Shown here piece by piece: positions 1 through 8,465 of a stretch of 64,000 bases of DNA. Made by a program: the position numbers and the translations under genes. Source of the DNA: Paramicrobacterium sp051513965 (GTDB lineage: Bacteria > Actinomycetota > Actinomycetes > Actinomycetales > Microbacteriaceae); the NCBI RefSeq assembly GCF_051513965.1, contig NZ_CP195847.1, positions 2,852,001-2,916,000 on the forward strand, given 5' to 3'. Position 1 is the stretch's first letter. Each line of letters begins with the position of its first letter. The notes under the pieces are model-generated. The model had not been told where the DNA came from. It saw nothing but the letters and a program-made list of their open reading frames with translations, and searched no databases.

Positions 1-1368
1 CTCGTCGAGGTCGTCAAGACTCCGGCCCTGATTCTCGGTTTCGTTGCGCTCATCGGCCTCGCCCTTCAGCGCAAGTCCGGGGCGCAGGTGTTCGCCGGAA
101 CCGTCAAGACCGCGCTCGGCATGATCGTGCTCACCGCCGGTGCGGGGCTGATCGTCGCGGCGATCTCCCCGTTCGTCACGCTCTTCCAAGACGTGACGGG
201 CCTCGCCGGCTTCGCGACGGGCAGTGAGCTGATCTCGGCTGCGATGCAGAAGAGCATCCCCGTCATCGCGAGCACGTCGTCGGTCATCCTCGCCGCCGGG
301 TTCCTTGTGAATGCTCTGCTGGCGCGGTTCACCCCGCTGAAGTACATCTTCCTGACCGGTCACATGATGTGGATCGCATCCGTCATGATTGCGTACAGCC
401 TGTATGAGGCGGGCCTCAGCGAGATGTGGACGATGATCCTCGGCTCGGTGATCCAGGGGGCCCTGCTGACTCTGCTGCCCGCGATCGCCCAGCCGATCAT
501 GCGCAAGGTGATCGGCAGCGACGACTTCGCGCTCGGGCACCTGACCACGCTCGGAACGGTTCCGTCCGCCTACATCGGCGGTCTCGTCGGCAACAAGTCG
601 AAGAGCACCGAAGACATCAAGGTTCCCAAGGGCCTGGCGTTCTTCAAAGACACCGCGGTCTCGATCTCGGTCGTCATGCTGGTCTTCTACCTGATCATCG
701 TGATCGCCGCCGGACCCGAGAAGGTCGGTGAGCTCTCGGAGGGCACGAACTACGTTCTGTTCGGTCTGTTGCAGGCACTCGGATTCGCGGCCGGAATGCT
801 CGTCCTCCTCCAGGGCGTTCGCATGTTCCTCGGTGAGCTCGTCCCGGCGTTCAAGGGCATCTCCGACAAGCTCGTGCCGAACGCGAAGCCCGCGCTCGAC
901 GTGCCGGCGATCTTCATGTTCGCACCGAATGCTCTGATGATCGGTTTCGTCACGGCCGTGGTCGGGATGCTCGTGGGCATGGTCGCCTCGTCGCTCGCGT
1001 TCGGCGTGGTTCCGCTCGTCTCGATCATCGGTGCGTTCTTCACCGGTGGCGTCTCGGGCATCATGGGCAACGCAACGGGTGGCCGACGAGGTGCGGTCGT
1101 AGCCGGCTTCGTCTACGGGTTCATCCTCATCTTCCTGTCCGGTCTCACCTACAAGATCTTCGACCATTTCGCCGCGGTCGGCGCGGAGGGAACGGGGCAC
1201 GACACCATCGACTCGATGCTGACGATGCTCGCGTTCCAGACCCCGTGGGTCGGAATGATCATCCTCGTCGCCGCTTTCGTCCTCATGTCTCTGCTTGAGG
1301 TTCGTCACGTGCGCCGAGTGAAGAGAGAAGCACAGGATGCCGTCGCAGTCGGCGAGTCCGAAGAATAG
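1..1368 (+). CDS. ulaA: PTS ascorbate-type EIIC membrane component (5' end outside window)
   Basis: Integral membrane sugar-translocating subunit of a phosphotransferase system. The frame is open from base 1, so the start lies upstream; the GTG at 88 is internal. The 455 visible residues are mostly hydrophobic helices, and the order of conserved segments (an LTGHMMW-like helix, a hydrophilic loop with KSTEDIKVPKG, GVRMFLGEL, APNALMIGF) matches the UlaA/SgaT family, which imports and phosphorylates L-ascorbate. The last residues are charged and cytoplasmic. It is followed after 10 bases by HPr. The EIIA and EIIB subunits are not in the window and would be expected upstream. The substrate is inferred from family only and could be another sugar acid. 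Confidence 0.85.
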   Translation, partial: LVEVVKTPALILGFVALIGLALQRKSGAQVFAGTVKTALGMIVLTAGAGLIVAAISPFVTLFQDVTGLAGFATGSELISAAMQKSIPVIASTSSVILAAGFLVNALLARFTPLKYIFLTGHMMWIASVMIAYSLYEAGLSEMWTMILGSVIQGALLTLLPAIAQPIMRKVIGSDDFALGHLTTLGTVPSAYIGGLVGNKSKSTEDIKVPKGLAFFKDTAVSISVVMLVFYLIIVIAAGPEKVGELSEGTNYVLFGLLQALGFAAGMLVLLQGVRMFLGELVPAFKGISDKLVPNAKPALDVPAIFMFAPNALMIGFVTAVVGMLVGMVASSLAFGVVPLVSIIGAFFTGGVSGIMGNATGGRRGAVVAGFVYGFILIFLSGLTYKIFDHFAAVGAEGTGHDTIDSMLTMLAFQTPWVGMIILVAAFVLMSLLEVRHVRRVKREAQDAVAVGESEE

Positions 1369-1378
1369 GAGAACCGCA

Positions 1379-1651
1379 GTGCCCACACGAGAAGTCACCA
1401 TCGCGTCGCCGGTCGGGCTGCACGCACGCCCCGCGTCCGAGCTCGTCCGCAATGCGAAGGAGAGCGGGCAGACCGTCACGATCAGCAGGCCCGGCAAGAA
1501 GCCGGTGGATGCCCGCAGCATCCTCGCGGTCATCTCCCTCGGTGTGAAGCAGGGCGAGACGGTCGTCCTCGACGTCGCCGGCGACAATGCAGCCCAGACG
1601 TTGGAGCTGCTGTCAGAGATACTGACCGCCGAGGAGCAGCCGACGAGCTGA
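1379..1651 (+). CDS. ptsH: Phosphocarrier protein HPr
   Basis: Small cytoplasmic phosphocarrier that passes phosphate from enzyme I to the EIIA subunits of PTS transporters. The 90-residue product has the active-site segment VGLHARPAS with the phosphorylated His at residue 15, and an ARSIL segment at residues 45-49 whose Ser corresponds to the regulatory Ser46 of Gram-positive HPr. I chose the GTG at 1379 because an AGGAGAA ribosome-binding site sits just upstream and because an earlier in-frame start would lie inside the EIIC gene and spoil the usual HPr N-terminus. It ends the PTS operon; a strong hairpin follows. Confidence 0.93.
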   Translation: MPTREVTIASPVGLHARPASELVRNAKESGQTVTISRPGKKPVDARSILAVISLGVKQGETVVLDVAGDNAAQTLELLSEILTAEEQPTS

Positions 1652-1671
1652 CCCTCAAAACACACCAAGAC

Positions 1672-1710
1672 ACTATGAAGGGCCCGTGCCGAGCACGGGT
1701 CCTTCATAGT
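1672..1710 (+). terminator. Rho-independent-type terminator hairpin after ptsH
   Basis: The arms ACTATGAAGG..CCCGTGC and GCACGGG.CCTTCATAGT pair over 18 positions with one mismatch around a CGA loop. There is no U tract, which is common for actinobacterial terminators. It lies 20 bases after the HPr stop and before the AbiE cassette. Confidence 0.8.
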
Positions 1711-1728
1711 GCACAGCGTTCGGGGCCG

Positions 1729-1754
1729 CTAGGCTCCGCCTCGCTTGATCATGA
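1729..1754. repeat. Left 26-bp direct repeat of the abiE cassette (copy of the gntR 3' end)
   Basis: These 26 bases match 3413-3438 with a single difference (T at 1741, C at 3425). Read on the minus strand the copy encodes the last seven residues MIKRGGA and the TAG stop of the GntR gene at 3413-4129, and the difference is synonymous (CGA/CGG). The most direct reading is that a 1.68-kb segment carrying abiE inserted at, and duplicated, the end of that gene. Confidence 0.85.
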
Positions 1755-1760
1755 CCACCA

Positions 1761-1805
1761 CTGTTCAACAGAAATCACAACAGGTATGCTGTATCTGTAA
1801 CAGAT
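1761..1805. promoter_or_regulatory. Candidate AbiEi operators: two short palindromes
   Basis: CTGTT-C-AACAG at 1761-1771 and ATCTG-TAA-CAGAT at 1793-1805 are perfect inverted repeats sharing a CTGTWW core. They sit 20-60 bases before the abiEi start. AbiEi proteins are known to repress their own operon by binding inverted repeats, so these are the likely sites; binding here is inference. Confidence 0.5.
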
Positions 1806-1825
1806 TCTGCCGACAGGAGGAGGTG

Positions 1826-2407
1826 ATGCATATCGCGGCGCTGCCCGACCTGCTGAGCTACGGCGATCTGGGCCGACAGGGCCTCACCCGGCATGGCCTC
1901 GACCGGTTGATCGGGTCCGGCGAGTTCGAGCGCATCGCGCCTGGACTCTTCCTCAGATCAGGACTCACGGACGACACAACGGCAGCGTGGATCGCCGTCG
2001 CCGCCAAGAGGCCCGGCGCCACGCTGTGTCTCCTGACGGCACTGTCGCTGCACGAGCTGACCGACGAGATTCCCGCCCAGAGTGATATCGCCATCCCCCG
2101 TGGAACACAGCCGGTCACCGTTCACCACGCACCCATAGCATGGCACCGTTTCGACGCCGACACGTTCAGCATCGGGCGCACCGAATATGCACTGCCGGGC
2201 GGATCATTTATCGGCCTCTACTCCGCCGAGCGGACCCTTATCGATCTGTTCCGTCTACGTCACGCGTGGGGCAGCGACCTCGCCCTCGGCGCACTCAAGC
2301 AATGGTTGCGCCAGCGCGGCAACAGCGGCGGTTCACTGCTCACGATGGCCGAGGACTTTCCGAAGGCACGGCCCGCGATCCAACAAGCCTTGGAGATTCT
2401 CCTATGA
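1826..2407 (+). CDS. abiEi: AbiEi-type antitoxin / autorepressor
   Basis: Antitoxin of a type IV (AbiE) toxin-antitoxin or phage-abortive-infection system. The 193-residue product has an N-terminal winged-helix region (residues 5-55, YGDLGRQGLTRHGLDRLI then FERIAPGLF) typical of the AbiEi antitoxin N-domain, and a C-terminal domain with the YSAERTLIDLFRLRH-like segment conserved in the family. I chose ATG 1826 because AGGAGG lies five bases upstream; an earlier ATG at 1745 would put the start inside the 26-bp flanking repeat. Its stop overlaps the toxin start by four bases (ATGA), so the pair is translationally coupled. Confidence 0.85.
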   Translation: MHIAALPDLLSYGDLGRQGLTRHGLDRLIGSGEFERIAPGLFLRSGLTDDTTAAWIAVAAKRPGATLCLLTALSLHELTDEIPAQSDIAIPRGTQPVTVHHAPIAWHRFDADTFSIGRTEYALPGGSFIGLYSAERTLIDLFRLRHAWGSDLALGALKQWLRQRGNSGGSLLTMAEDFPKARPAIQQALEILL

Positions 2408-3303
2408 CCCCGAACCCGCAGCATGGAACTCCGGAGGGCGACGCGACTATCACCCTACGAAAACTTGCCCGGCAAACCGGCGGAGACGTGCAGGAGCTGA
2501 TGACCTTGTATGCGCTCGAAGGTCTCCTGGCGCGCATTGCGCTCTCTAAGTACCGCGATGACTTCGTTCTGAAAGGTGGCGTGCTGCTTGCCGCTTTCGC
2601 CGCACGTCGTCCGACAAAGGATATCGATCTGCAGGCAACGCGGCTCACCGATGATCCTGACGACGTCGCCGAACGTGTCCGCGCCATCGCGGGGCTTGCG
2701 CTTGCCGATGGCCTCGTGTTCGATCCTGCAAGCGTCACCGCAACGACGATCCGTGACGAGGACGAATACGCCGGTGTTCGGGTCAAGCTGATTGCGACTC
2801 TCGGTACTGCCCGACTGACGGTCGGAGTAGACGTGAACTTCGGCGATCCTATCTGGCCAGCACCTCAGCTTGTGGAACTGCCTCGCGTCATGGAATTCGG
2901 CCTCCCGGCCGTGACATTACTGGGGTACCCGCTGACGATGGTGCTCGCTGAGAAGATCGTCACCGCCGTCGACCGCGGCGTCGCCAACACCCGCTGGCGC
3001 GACTTCGCTGACGTCTACACCCTCACCCGACTCCACACGGTCACCGCAGGCGAACTCCACACATCGATTGAGACCGTCGCCGAGTACCGCAAGGTCACAC
3101 TTACAACGCTACTGCCTTCACTTGCTCCGATGAACGAACGCGCGCAGCAGAAGTACCGCGCATGGCGGACACGATCCCACCGCGACAGCGAACTCCCAGC
3201 AGCGTTTGCCGATGTTCTCTCGGCGGTCGCAAGCTTTGCCGATCCAGTATTGTCCGCAACGGCAACAGGGCGTTGGAATCCCCGCCTCCATGCTTGGGAG
3301 TGA
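2404..3303 (+). CDS. abiEii: AbiEii-type nucleotidyltransferase toxin
   Basis: Toxin of the AbiE pair, a GTP-binding nucleotidyltransferase-like protein (DUF1814 family) that causes reversible growth arrest. The 299-residue product has the family core: FVLKGGVLLAAF at about residue 57, the metal-binding TKDIDL motif about 20 residues later, and the downstream EKIVTAVDRG...RWRDFADVY segment with the conserved Lys and Asp residues. Length is normal for the family and no key residue appears lost. It starts with the ATGA overlap onto abiEi. A hairpin at 3320-3338 follows. Confidence 0.87.
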   Translation: MTPNPQHGTPEGDATITLRKLARQTGGDVQELMTLYALEGLLARIALSKYRDDFVLKGGVLLAAFAARRPTKDIDLQATRLTDDPDDVAERVRAIAGLALADGLVFDPASVTATTIRDEDEYAGVRVKLIATLGTARLTVGVDVNFGDPIWPAPQLVELPRVMEFGLPAVTLLGYPLTMVLAEKIVTAVDRGVANTRWRDFADVYTLTRLHTVTAGELHTSIETVAEYRKVTLTTLLPSLAPMNERAQQKYRAWRTRSHRDSELPAAFADVLSAVASFADPVLSATATGRWNPRLHAWE

Positions 3304-3319
3304 ACGGTCGAAGCCGAGA

Positions 3320-3338
3320 CGCCTCCTCGTAGGAGGCG
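3320..3338 (+). terminator. Hairpin after abiEii
   Basis: CGCCTCCT-CGT-AGGAGGCG, a perfect eight-base stem 16 bases after the abiEii stop and inside the repeat-bounded cassette. Probable terminator of the abiE operon. Confidence 0.6.
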
Positions 3339-3412
3339 AGATCCTCATCGGCAAGTCAGACTGATTTGTCCGGCCTGTCCACGCTGGCATCGTGCGCCGT
3401 ACTGTTTCAGAT

Positions 3413-3438
3413 CTAGGCTCCGCCCCGCTTGATCATGA
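3413..3438. repeat. Right 26-bp direct repeat of the abiE cassette (native 3' end of gntR)
   Basis: Partner of 1729-1754 at a spacing of 1,684 bases. This copy is the genuine 3' end of the GntR gene, including its TAG stop at 3413-3415. Confidence 0.85.
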
Positions 3439-4129
3439 AGTCGAACCGATACCGATCGGCTCGGTACAGCGACTCTGCCAGCTCAGTGGGCACCCCATCT
3501 GCCGGGTACGCGATGCGGCGGGTGTGCAGGGCAGGCGAGCCGACCGGTATGTCGAGCGCTTCTGCCTCCTCCTTGTTGAGCACGGTCGCCTGAACGACCT
3601 GTTTCGCCTGAACGATCACGACTCCGTAGCGCTCCTTGAGCAGCTCGTACAGGGATCCCGAGAAGTCCTCATCCTCCAGACCGGGAAACAGCGTCGCGGG
3701 AAACCACTCACGCTCAAAACACATAGGCGCGCCGTCCGCGAGCCGAATGCGCTCGATGTAAACGACGTCATCCTGTGGTGATATCTGGAGCCGTTGTGCA
3801 ACTTTCGTGCCCGCCTGCATCAGCGTCGCCTTGGCGACTCGGGTGCCCGGCTCCATTCCTCGCGCCCTCATATCTTCGCTGAACGAGCTCAAGCCGAGGT
3901 TCTTGGAGATACGCGGTATCGACACGAACGTCCCCGCACCCGGACGACGGTATAGGACTCCGTCTGCCTCCAATTCGTTGATGGCGCTGCGAACCGTCAT
4001 ACGAGAGACGTCGAGCAGGTCCGCCAGCTGCCTTTCCCCCGGCACTGCGGTATGCGCTCCCAAATGGACGAAGTTGTCAATCAGATATTGACGTACCCGA
4101 TCTCGTTTACCAGCAGCCATAGTCCCCAT
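3413..4129 (-). CDS. GntR-family (HutC subfamily) transcriptional regulator
   Basis: Effector-responsive repressor. Of 238 residues, the first 70 form the GntR winged helix (GERQLADLLDVSRMTVRSAI, then GVLYRRPGAGTFV) and the rest is a UTRA ligand-binding domain ending RADRYRFDFMIKRGGA. It is transcribed toward the abiE cassette and lies just upstream of, and codirectional with, the ABC transporter genes that end at 4179, so it is the expected local regulator of the N-acetylmannosamine genes. HutC-type regulators bind GGTNTANACC-like palindromes, and such sites occur in the divergent promoter at 7303 and 7471. The start could instead be the Met four residues in. Its last codons have been copied to 1729-1754. 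Confidence 0.88.
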   Translation of the reverse strand: MGTMAAGKRDRVRQYLIDNFVHLGAHTAVPGERQLADLLDVSRMTVRSAINELEADGVLYRRPGAGTFVSIPRISKNLGLSSFSEDMRARGMEPGTRVAKATLMQAGTKVAQRLQISPQDDVVYIERIRLADGAPMCFEREWFPATLFPGLEDEDFSGSLYELLKERYGVVIVQAKQVVQATVLNKEEAEALDIPVGSPALHTRRIAYPADGVPTELAESLYRADRYRFDFMIKRGGA

Positions 4130-4178
4130 TCTTACGTGACAGGTTCCGCGCCATGGAACTCAGACGATTCCCCTCCAC

Positions 4179-5024
4179 TTACTTAACCGCACCGGCGGAC
4201 AACCCTGCGACGAGTTGGCGGCGCGCGAGAATACCGAAGATCATCGGCGGCAGAATCGACAGGACGGTGATCGCGGAGACATCGCCCCATCGGATGCCCG
4301 TACTCGTCACGAAGTTCGCCGCCCCAACCGTCACAGGTGTCGCTTGCGTTGAACTAAGGATGACGGCGAACAGGTAGTCCGCCCACGAGAAGATGAACGT
4401 CAACACGGCCACGGCCGACGCCGTGGGCGCCATCAGCGGCCAGACCACGCTGAAGAGTGTGCGGTACACCGAGCATCCGTCCACCATGGCCGCCTCCTCG
4501 ACCTCCTTCGGAACTTCCTGGAGCCCTGCGGTCATGAGCATGATCGCGATCGGAGTGTTGAGAAACACGTTGGCCAGGATGAGCGCAAAGACGGTGTCAA
4601 CGACCTGCAGCGCGCTGAAGAACATAAAGAAGGGCACGACAAACGCGATCGCGGGGAGCAGGCGCAGCGAGGTGACTGCGCGCAGCAGCATCCGGCCGCC
4701 CAGCCCCAGCCTGACGATCGCATAGGCGCCGGTGAACGACACAAGGGTCACGATCACGACGGTGCCGACCGAGATCATCGCGCTGTTCACGAAGTAAGCC
4801 GGGAATTCATATCCAGCAGCGCCCAACGCATTTGCGTAGTGGTCGAGCGTCAGACCCTGGCTCATGGACAGAGCGCCGGTGGTGATGTCGCTCTCTGCCC
4901 GAAAGCTGACGAACAGCGCATTCATGAGAGGGATGTTCACCAAGACGGCGGCTACGGCCAAGACGGTCAGGCTGATCCATGGCCGTGACTGCTTGGTTCT
5001 GCGTGATCTTACAGCGGTAGTCAC
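4179..5024 (-). CDS. ABC sugar transporter permease (MalG/CUT1 type)
   Basis: Inner-membrane permease of a carbohydrate importer. The 281-residue product has six predicted membrane helices and the EAA loop for contact with the ATPase (EEAAMVDGCSVYRTLFSVVWPL). The C-terminal ...AGLSAGAVK is typical of MalG-type CUT1 permeases. I place the start at GTG 5024, which overlaps the upstream permease stop by four bases (GTGA); open sequence further upstream is only the other permease read in a shifted frame. No ATPase gene is nearby, as usual where a shared MsmK-like ATPase serves several importers. Confidence 0.9.
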   Translation of the reverse strand: MTTAVRSRRTKQSRPWISLTVLAVAAVLVNIPLMNALFVSFRAESDITTGALSMSQGLTLDHYANALGAAGYEFPAYFVNSAMISVGTVVIVTLVSFTGAYAIVRLGLGGRMLLRAVTSLRLLPAIAFVVPFFMFFSALQVVDTVFALILANVFLNTPIAIMLMTAGLQEVPKEVEEAAMVDGCSVYRTLFSVVWPLMAPTASAVAVLTFIFSWADYLFAVILSSTQATPVTVGAANFVTSTGIRWGDVSAITVLSILPPMIFGILARRQLVAGLSAGAVK

Positions 5025-5881
5025 GATACGAGCCTTTTCACCATCGAAGGGATTACGGGGATTACGATGAGCATGATCAGGAAGGCAGCGGCAACGGCAA
5101 GTCCGAAGTCGCCGCTTGAGAATGCCGCCTTGTAGACGTAGATGCTCAATGTGGTTGTCTGGGTGCCTGGTCCGCCACCCGTCAGGATGTAGATGACGTC
5201 GAATGTGCGAAACGCGTCTATTCCTCGCAGGAAGACCCCGACGATGATGACCCTTCGCACCAGAGGGAGGACGATGTGGACGATCTGCCTCGCCCAACTC
5301 GCTCCGTCAACTCGTGCAGCCTCGAGCACCTCGGTGGGAATCGTCAGCAGCCCTGAGTACACGATGAGCACGATCAGTGGCGTCCACTGCATGACATCCA
5401 GAATGATCAGCGTCGGAACGACACTGCTTGCCGAGAATGGTGAGCCTGTGTAGCCCATCAGGGAGAGGACGTATGCGCCGAGCCCGATGTTGTCGTTGAG
5501 TAGCAGTCTGAACATCACGCCCATGAGTGAGGGGGCGACCATAATCGGCAGTAGCAGAAAAGTGAGTAGCGATTTCGACGACCGGCGCACCCGAAACAGC
5601 ATCAGCGCGAGTGCGATACCGAGAACGAGTTCGAGCAGCGTGGCGACCACCGTGTAGAGAGCGGTGAACCCTAGCGAGGACCAGAAAACATGATCGGTCA
5701 AGACCTGCTTGTAGTTGTCCAACCCGACGAAGCCCGGGTCCGGATTCGCCATTCGGTTGTCGGTGAAGCTCGTCCAGAACGCCGATCCCAACGGATAGGC
5801 AACCAGAACGACAAGGACGATGAGGAGCGGCGCGCCGAGTACCCAGCGCGCCGCTCCCGTCCGCAAAGCGGCGGGTTGCAT
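5021..5881 (-). CDS. ABC sugar transporter permease (MalF/CUT1 type)
   Basis: Second permease of the same importer, 286 residues with six predicted helices. Recognisable segments are the first helix and periplasmic loop (SFTDNRMANPDPGFVGLDNY), the EAA loop (EAARVDGASWARQIVHIVLP) and the late GGGPGTQT turn common to MalF-type proteins. The ATG at 5881 overlaps the last base of the binding-protein stop, so binding protein, MalF-type and MalG-type permeases form a tightly coupled trio. With ROK kinase and NanE across the divergent promoter the likely cargo is ManNAc or a related amino sugar; this is inferred from context. Confidence 0.9.
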   Translation of the reverse strand: MQPAALRTGAARWVLGAPLLIVLVVLVAYPLGSAFWTSFTDNRMANPDPGFVGLDNYKQVLTDHVFWSSLGFTALYTVVATLLELVLGIALALMLFRVRRSSKSLLTFLLLPIMVAPSLMGVMFRLLLNDNIGLGAYVLSLMGYTGSPFSASSVVPTLIILDVMQWTPLIVLIVYSGLLTIPTEVLEAARVDGASWARQIVHIVLPLVRRVIIVGVFLRGIDAFRTFDVIYILTGGGPGTQTTTLSIYVYKAAFSSGDFGLAVAAAFLIMLIVIPVIPSMVKRLVS

Positions 5882-7224
5882 CAGTCGCCCTCCTTGAGGG
5901 TGCTCTTGATCACGTCATCCGCCTCCTTGAGCGCCTTGTCTACGCTTGTATTACCGACCCATGCGCCGGAAAGCACCTCGGCGAGCTTGACGGACGTCGG
6001 GTAGGTGCCGGACTCCGTGGGAATCACGTAGCCGTTCTCAGGGATGTCGTTCAGCGTGAAGCCGAACAGAGGGTTGGTGTCCTTGAGCTCTTCGAGGACT
6101 GATGGGTAAGACGGAAGACCACCGGACTCGGCGTAGGTCTTCATCGCCCCTTCAGTTGTCAGGTACTTCATCCACGTCGTAGCCGCATCCTTGTTCTTGG
6201 AGTACTTATTGAGCCCGATCGCCAGCGTATGCACGTGAGTGCTGTGCTCCGGACCCGGCATCGGAGCGATGCCGACGTTACCCGCGGTCTTCGGAGACTT
6301 CTCAGCGTCGTTGAGCTCGGTGAATCCGACAGTCCACTGCGTGATGAACGGCACACTTCCTGACGTCATGGCCGCCTGGGTCTCGGGGTATTCAGCTTGC
6401 GCCGAGGCCGGCGCTGCGATGCCTTCGCTGTAAGCGGTCCGGTAGATATCGAGCGCTTTTCTCCCGGCGTCGCTGTCCATGTTCGGCTCCCCCTTCGAGT
6501 CGAGCCATGACCCTCCGTAGGCCCACAGAACGTCGTCCCACAGGAAGACGTTCTGCAGCTGGTTCTTCAGCTGCAGTGAGGTGCCGTATGTCGTGGGGGC
6601 ATCCGGATTGAGTGATTTTGTGAAGTAGGCACCGGCTGCGAGGAAGTCATCCCAGTCCCAGTTCTCGGGTTCCTTCGGCTCCATCTCCTCGCCCAAGACC
6701 TTCTTGCTCACCTCGGCATATGTTTCCGGGTCGTCCATCATCTGTTCGATGAGGTCAGTCCGATAGATCAGCCCGTTGCTTCCCACGTCCAGCGGGATGG
6801 CGTACTGTTTGCCGTCGTACTGAAGCCCTTCCACTGCTGTGTCGAAGTACTTGTCGGTGGGCACGAAGTCGATCGGGTCGAGCGAGTTCACGTGCTGACC
6901 GAGAATGTAGCTCGTCGTGAAGTAGATATCGACCTGATCCGAACGAGAGGCCATGAGCGTGGCCTCCTTCGAGAAGGTATCCGTCCGACTGAGCAGCTGC
7001 ATATTGACCTTGACATGGTCTTTCTTGCCTTGATCCGCGTTATACGCGTCGACCACCTTCTGCATAGCATCGCCCTCTGGGCCAGGCCACAACACCATGT
7101 TGATCGTTGTTGTACCTGAATCTCCCGAGGAACCTTGATTTCCCGCAACCCCGCATCCAGCGGTGGCAAGCACGGCCATGCAGGCGACGGCCGCTCCTAT
7201 GCGGCGCTTTCCCGACCAAACCAT
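5881..7224 (-). CDS. ABC sugar transporter substrate-binding lipoprotein
   Basis: Extracellular solute-binding protein anchored to the membrane. The 447-residue product starts with a lipoprotein signal (MVWSGKRR, hydrophobic stretch, LATAGC lipobox with Cys24), followed by a CUT1 binding-protein fold of normal length. I chose ATG 7224 because an AAGGAGAAGG site precedes it; an upstream in-frame start adds a non-signal-like extension. First gene of a minus-strand transporter operon that runs back-to-back with the ROK kinase gene. The 307-base gap between them carries two GntR-type palindromes. Confidence 0.9.
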   Translation of the reverse strand: MVWSGKRRIGAAVACMAVLATAGCGVAGNQGSSGDSGTTTINMVLWPGPEGDAMQKVVDAYNADQGKKDHVKVNMQLLSRTDTFSKEATLMASRSDQVDIYFTTSYILGQHVNSLDPIDFVPTDKYFDTAVEGLQYDGKQYAIPLDVGSNGLIYRTDLIEQMMDDPETYAEVSKKVLGEEMEPKEPENWDWDDFLAAGAYFTKSLNPDAPTTYGTSLQLKNQLQNVFLWDDVLWAYGGSWLDSKGEPNMDSDAGRKALDIYRTAYSEGIAAPASAQAEYPETQAAMTSGSVPFITQWTVGFTELNDAEKSPKTAGNVGIAPMPGPEHSTHVHTLAIGLNKYSKNKDAATTWMKYLTTEGAMKTYAESGGLPSYPSVLEELKDTNPLFGFTLNDIPENGYVIPTESGTYPTSVKLAEVLSGAWVGNTSVDKALKEADDVIKSTLKEGD

Positions 7225-7302
7225 GAGCCTTCTCCTTGTTTGTCGTGGCGTTGTCAACTCTGAGCAACGCATTCCGAGAAAAGTAACACAGCAATCGCAA
7301 CC

Positions 7303-7312
7303 GGTCTATACC
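7303..7312. promoter_or_regulatory. GntR/HutC-type operator, transporter side
   Basis: GGTCTATACC, an inverted repeat with GGT/ACC arms as bound by HutC-subfamily GntR proteins (compare the GGTCTAGACC core of DasR sites). It lies about 80 bases before the binding-protein start. Assignment to the GntR regulator at 3413-4129 is inferred. Confidence 0.55.
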
Positions 7313-7470
7313 TCTTTATGAAATCTTTACCTGTCGCGGCCTCAGAGGGCTGCGGATCTCGGTCGCCCGGCTTATCAGCTCACTCTCGCGCGGACACCCG
7401 TTGCGGGTGGGTAGCCAAACCCGTGAACAAAGCACTTCCAAACTTCTTCCACATCATGCTAGGCTTCGTC

Positions 7471-7482
7471 CGGTATATACCG
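7471..7482. promoter_or_regulatory. GntR/HutC-type operator, kinase side
   Basis: CGGTATATACCG is a perfect 12-base palindrome about 50 bases before the ROK kinase start and has the same GGT..ACC arms as 7303-7312. The paired sites suggest that one repressor controls both divergent operons. Confidence 0.6.
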
Positions 7483-7531
7483 CTCACGCAGGGTCCGTGC
7501 ATCCTGACTCAGAGAAAGCGTTGCGACGAGA

Positions 7532-8452
7532 ATGGCCTCGACAATCGGGATCGACGTAGGTGGAACCAAGATCGCCATGGGTGTGGTGGATACGAACGGA
7601 GCCGTGAGCCTGTTCCGCCGCCACCCGACGCCCCCGCGTGCCGGTTCGAAACGCCTACTCGATGCGATCGCCGACCACGCCCTCCAACTGGCGTCAGAAT
7701 CAGCAGCTGACATCTCGCAGCTTGGAATCGGGATCGGCGGGACCATCCGTCCTGACGACGGCAAGGTTCTCTCTGCCACGGATATCTTGGGGGATTGGGT
7801 GGGGACGGCTGTCAAAGCGGAGCTCGAACGCCGAACCGGACTCAGCGTCTCGGTCGACAACGACGTCAAGGTCTTCGCCATCGGCGAGCACCGATTCGGT
7901 GCAGGCGTAGGTGCTGAAAACGCGCTGTACGTCACGGTCGGCACAGGGATCGGCGGTGCAGTGTTCTTGAACGGACGTTTGCTGCGCGGTGCCACCTGGA
8001 GCGCGTGCGAACTGGGGCACGTTCCGGTTATGGGAGCCGAGGGTCGCGCGTGCCCGTGCGGCAAGACGGGGCATGTGGAGGCCGTCTCCTCGGGACCGGC
8101 TATGAGCAGAAGGCATCAGCAGATCAACGGTGGTGAGCTTCTGCCTTTGGAGCAGATCGCGACGCTCGCACGCGAGGGCGACGCGGTGGCTGACCAGATA
8201 CTTCGCGAGGGTGGTCGGTGTTTGGGGATCGCCCTGGCCGGAATCGCCAACACGATCGACCCCGAAGTCATCGTCCTCGGCGGCGGGGTTATAGGCGTTG
8301 GTGGGAACTATCTCGAGTCTGTGCGCTCCGCTTACGACGAGTACGCCCTTCCCGGCCCGTCACGGTGTCCCATCATGATGTCTCAGCTGGGGGCTGAGGC
8401 AGCTGTAATCGGTGCCGCAAGCATCGCCATGAAGCCCGTGATTTCGATATAG
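7532..8452 (+). CDS. ROK-family sugar kinase (probable ManNAc kinase)
   Basis: Cytoplasmic ATP-dependent kinase of the ROK family, 306 residues. The N-terminal phosphate-binding loop is IGIDVGGTKIA (residues 5-15). The catalytic Asp lies in VDNDVKVFA and the second phosphate segment is TVGTGIGGAVF. The family zinc motif is present as ELGHVPV...ACPCGKTGHVEAV, but the third Cys of the usual CxCGxxGC pattern is His. Because the next gene, 13 bases on, is NanE, the likely reaction is ManNAc to ManNAc-6-phosphate. A glucokinase or GlcNAc-kinase role cannot be excluded from sequence. Confidence 0.87.
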   Translation: MASTIGIDVGGTKIAMGVVDTNGAVSLFRRHPTPPRAGSKRLLDAIADHALQLASESAADISQLGIGIGGTIRPDDGKVLSATDILGDWVGTAVKAELERRTGLSVSVDNDVKVFAIGEHRFGAGVGAENALYVTVGTGIGGAVFLNGRLLRGATWSACELGHVPVMGAEGRACPCGKTGHVEAVSSGPAMSRRHQQINGGELLPLEQIATLAREGDAVADQILREGGRCLGIALAGIANTIDPEVIVLGGGVIGVGGNYLESVRSAYDEYALPGPSRCPIMMSQLGAEAAVIGAASIAMKPVISI

Positions 8453-8465
8453 AAAGAGGAAAGCA

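Noticed and set aside
2140..2403. N-terminal extension of AbiEii
   Set aside because: It runs through abiEi in another frame; the ATGA overlap at 2404 gives a normal-length toxin.
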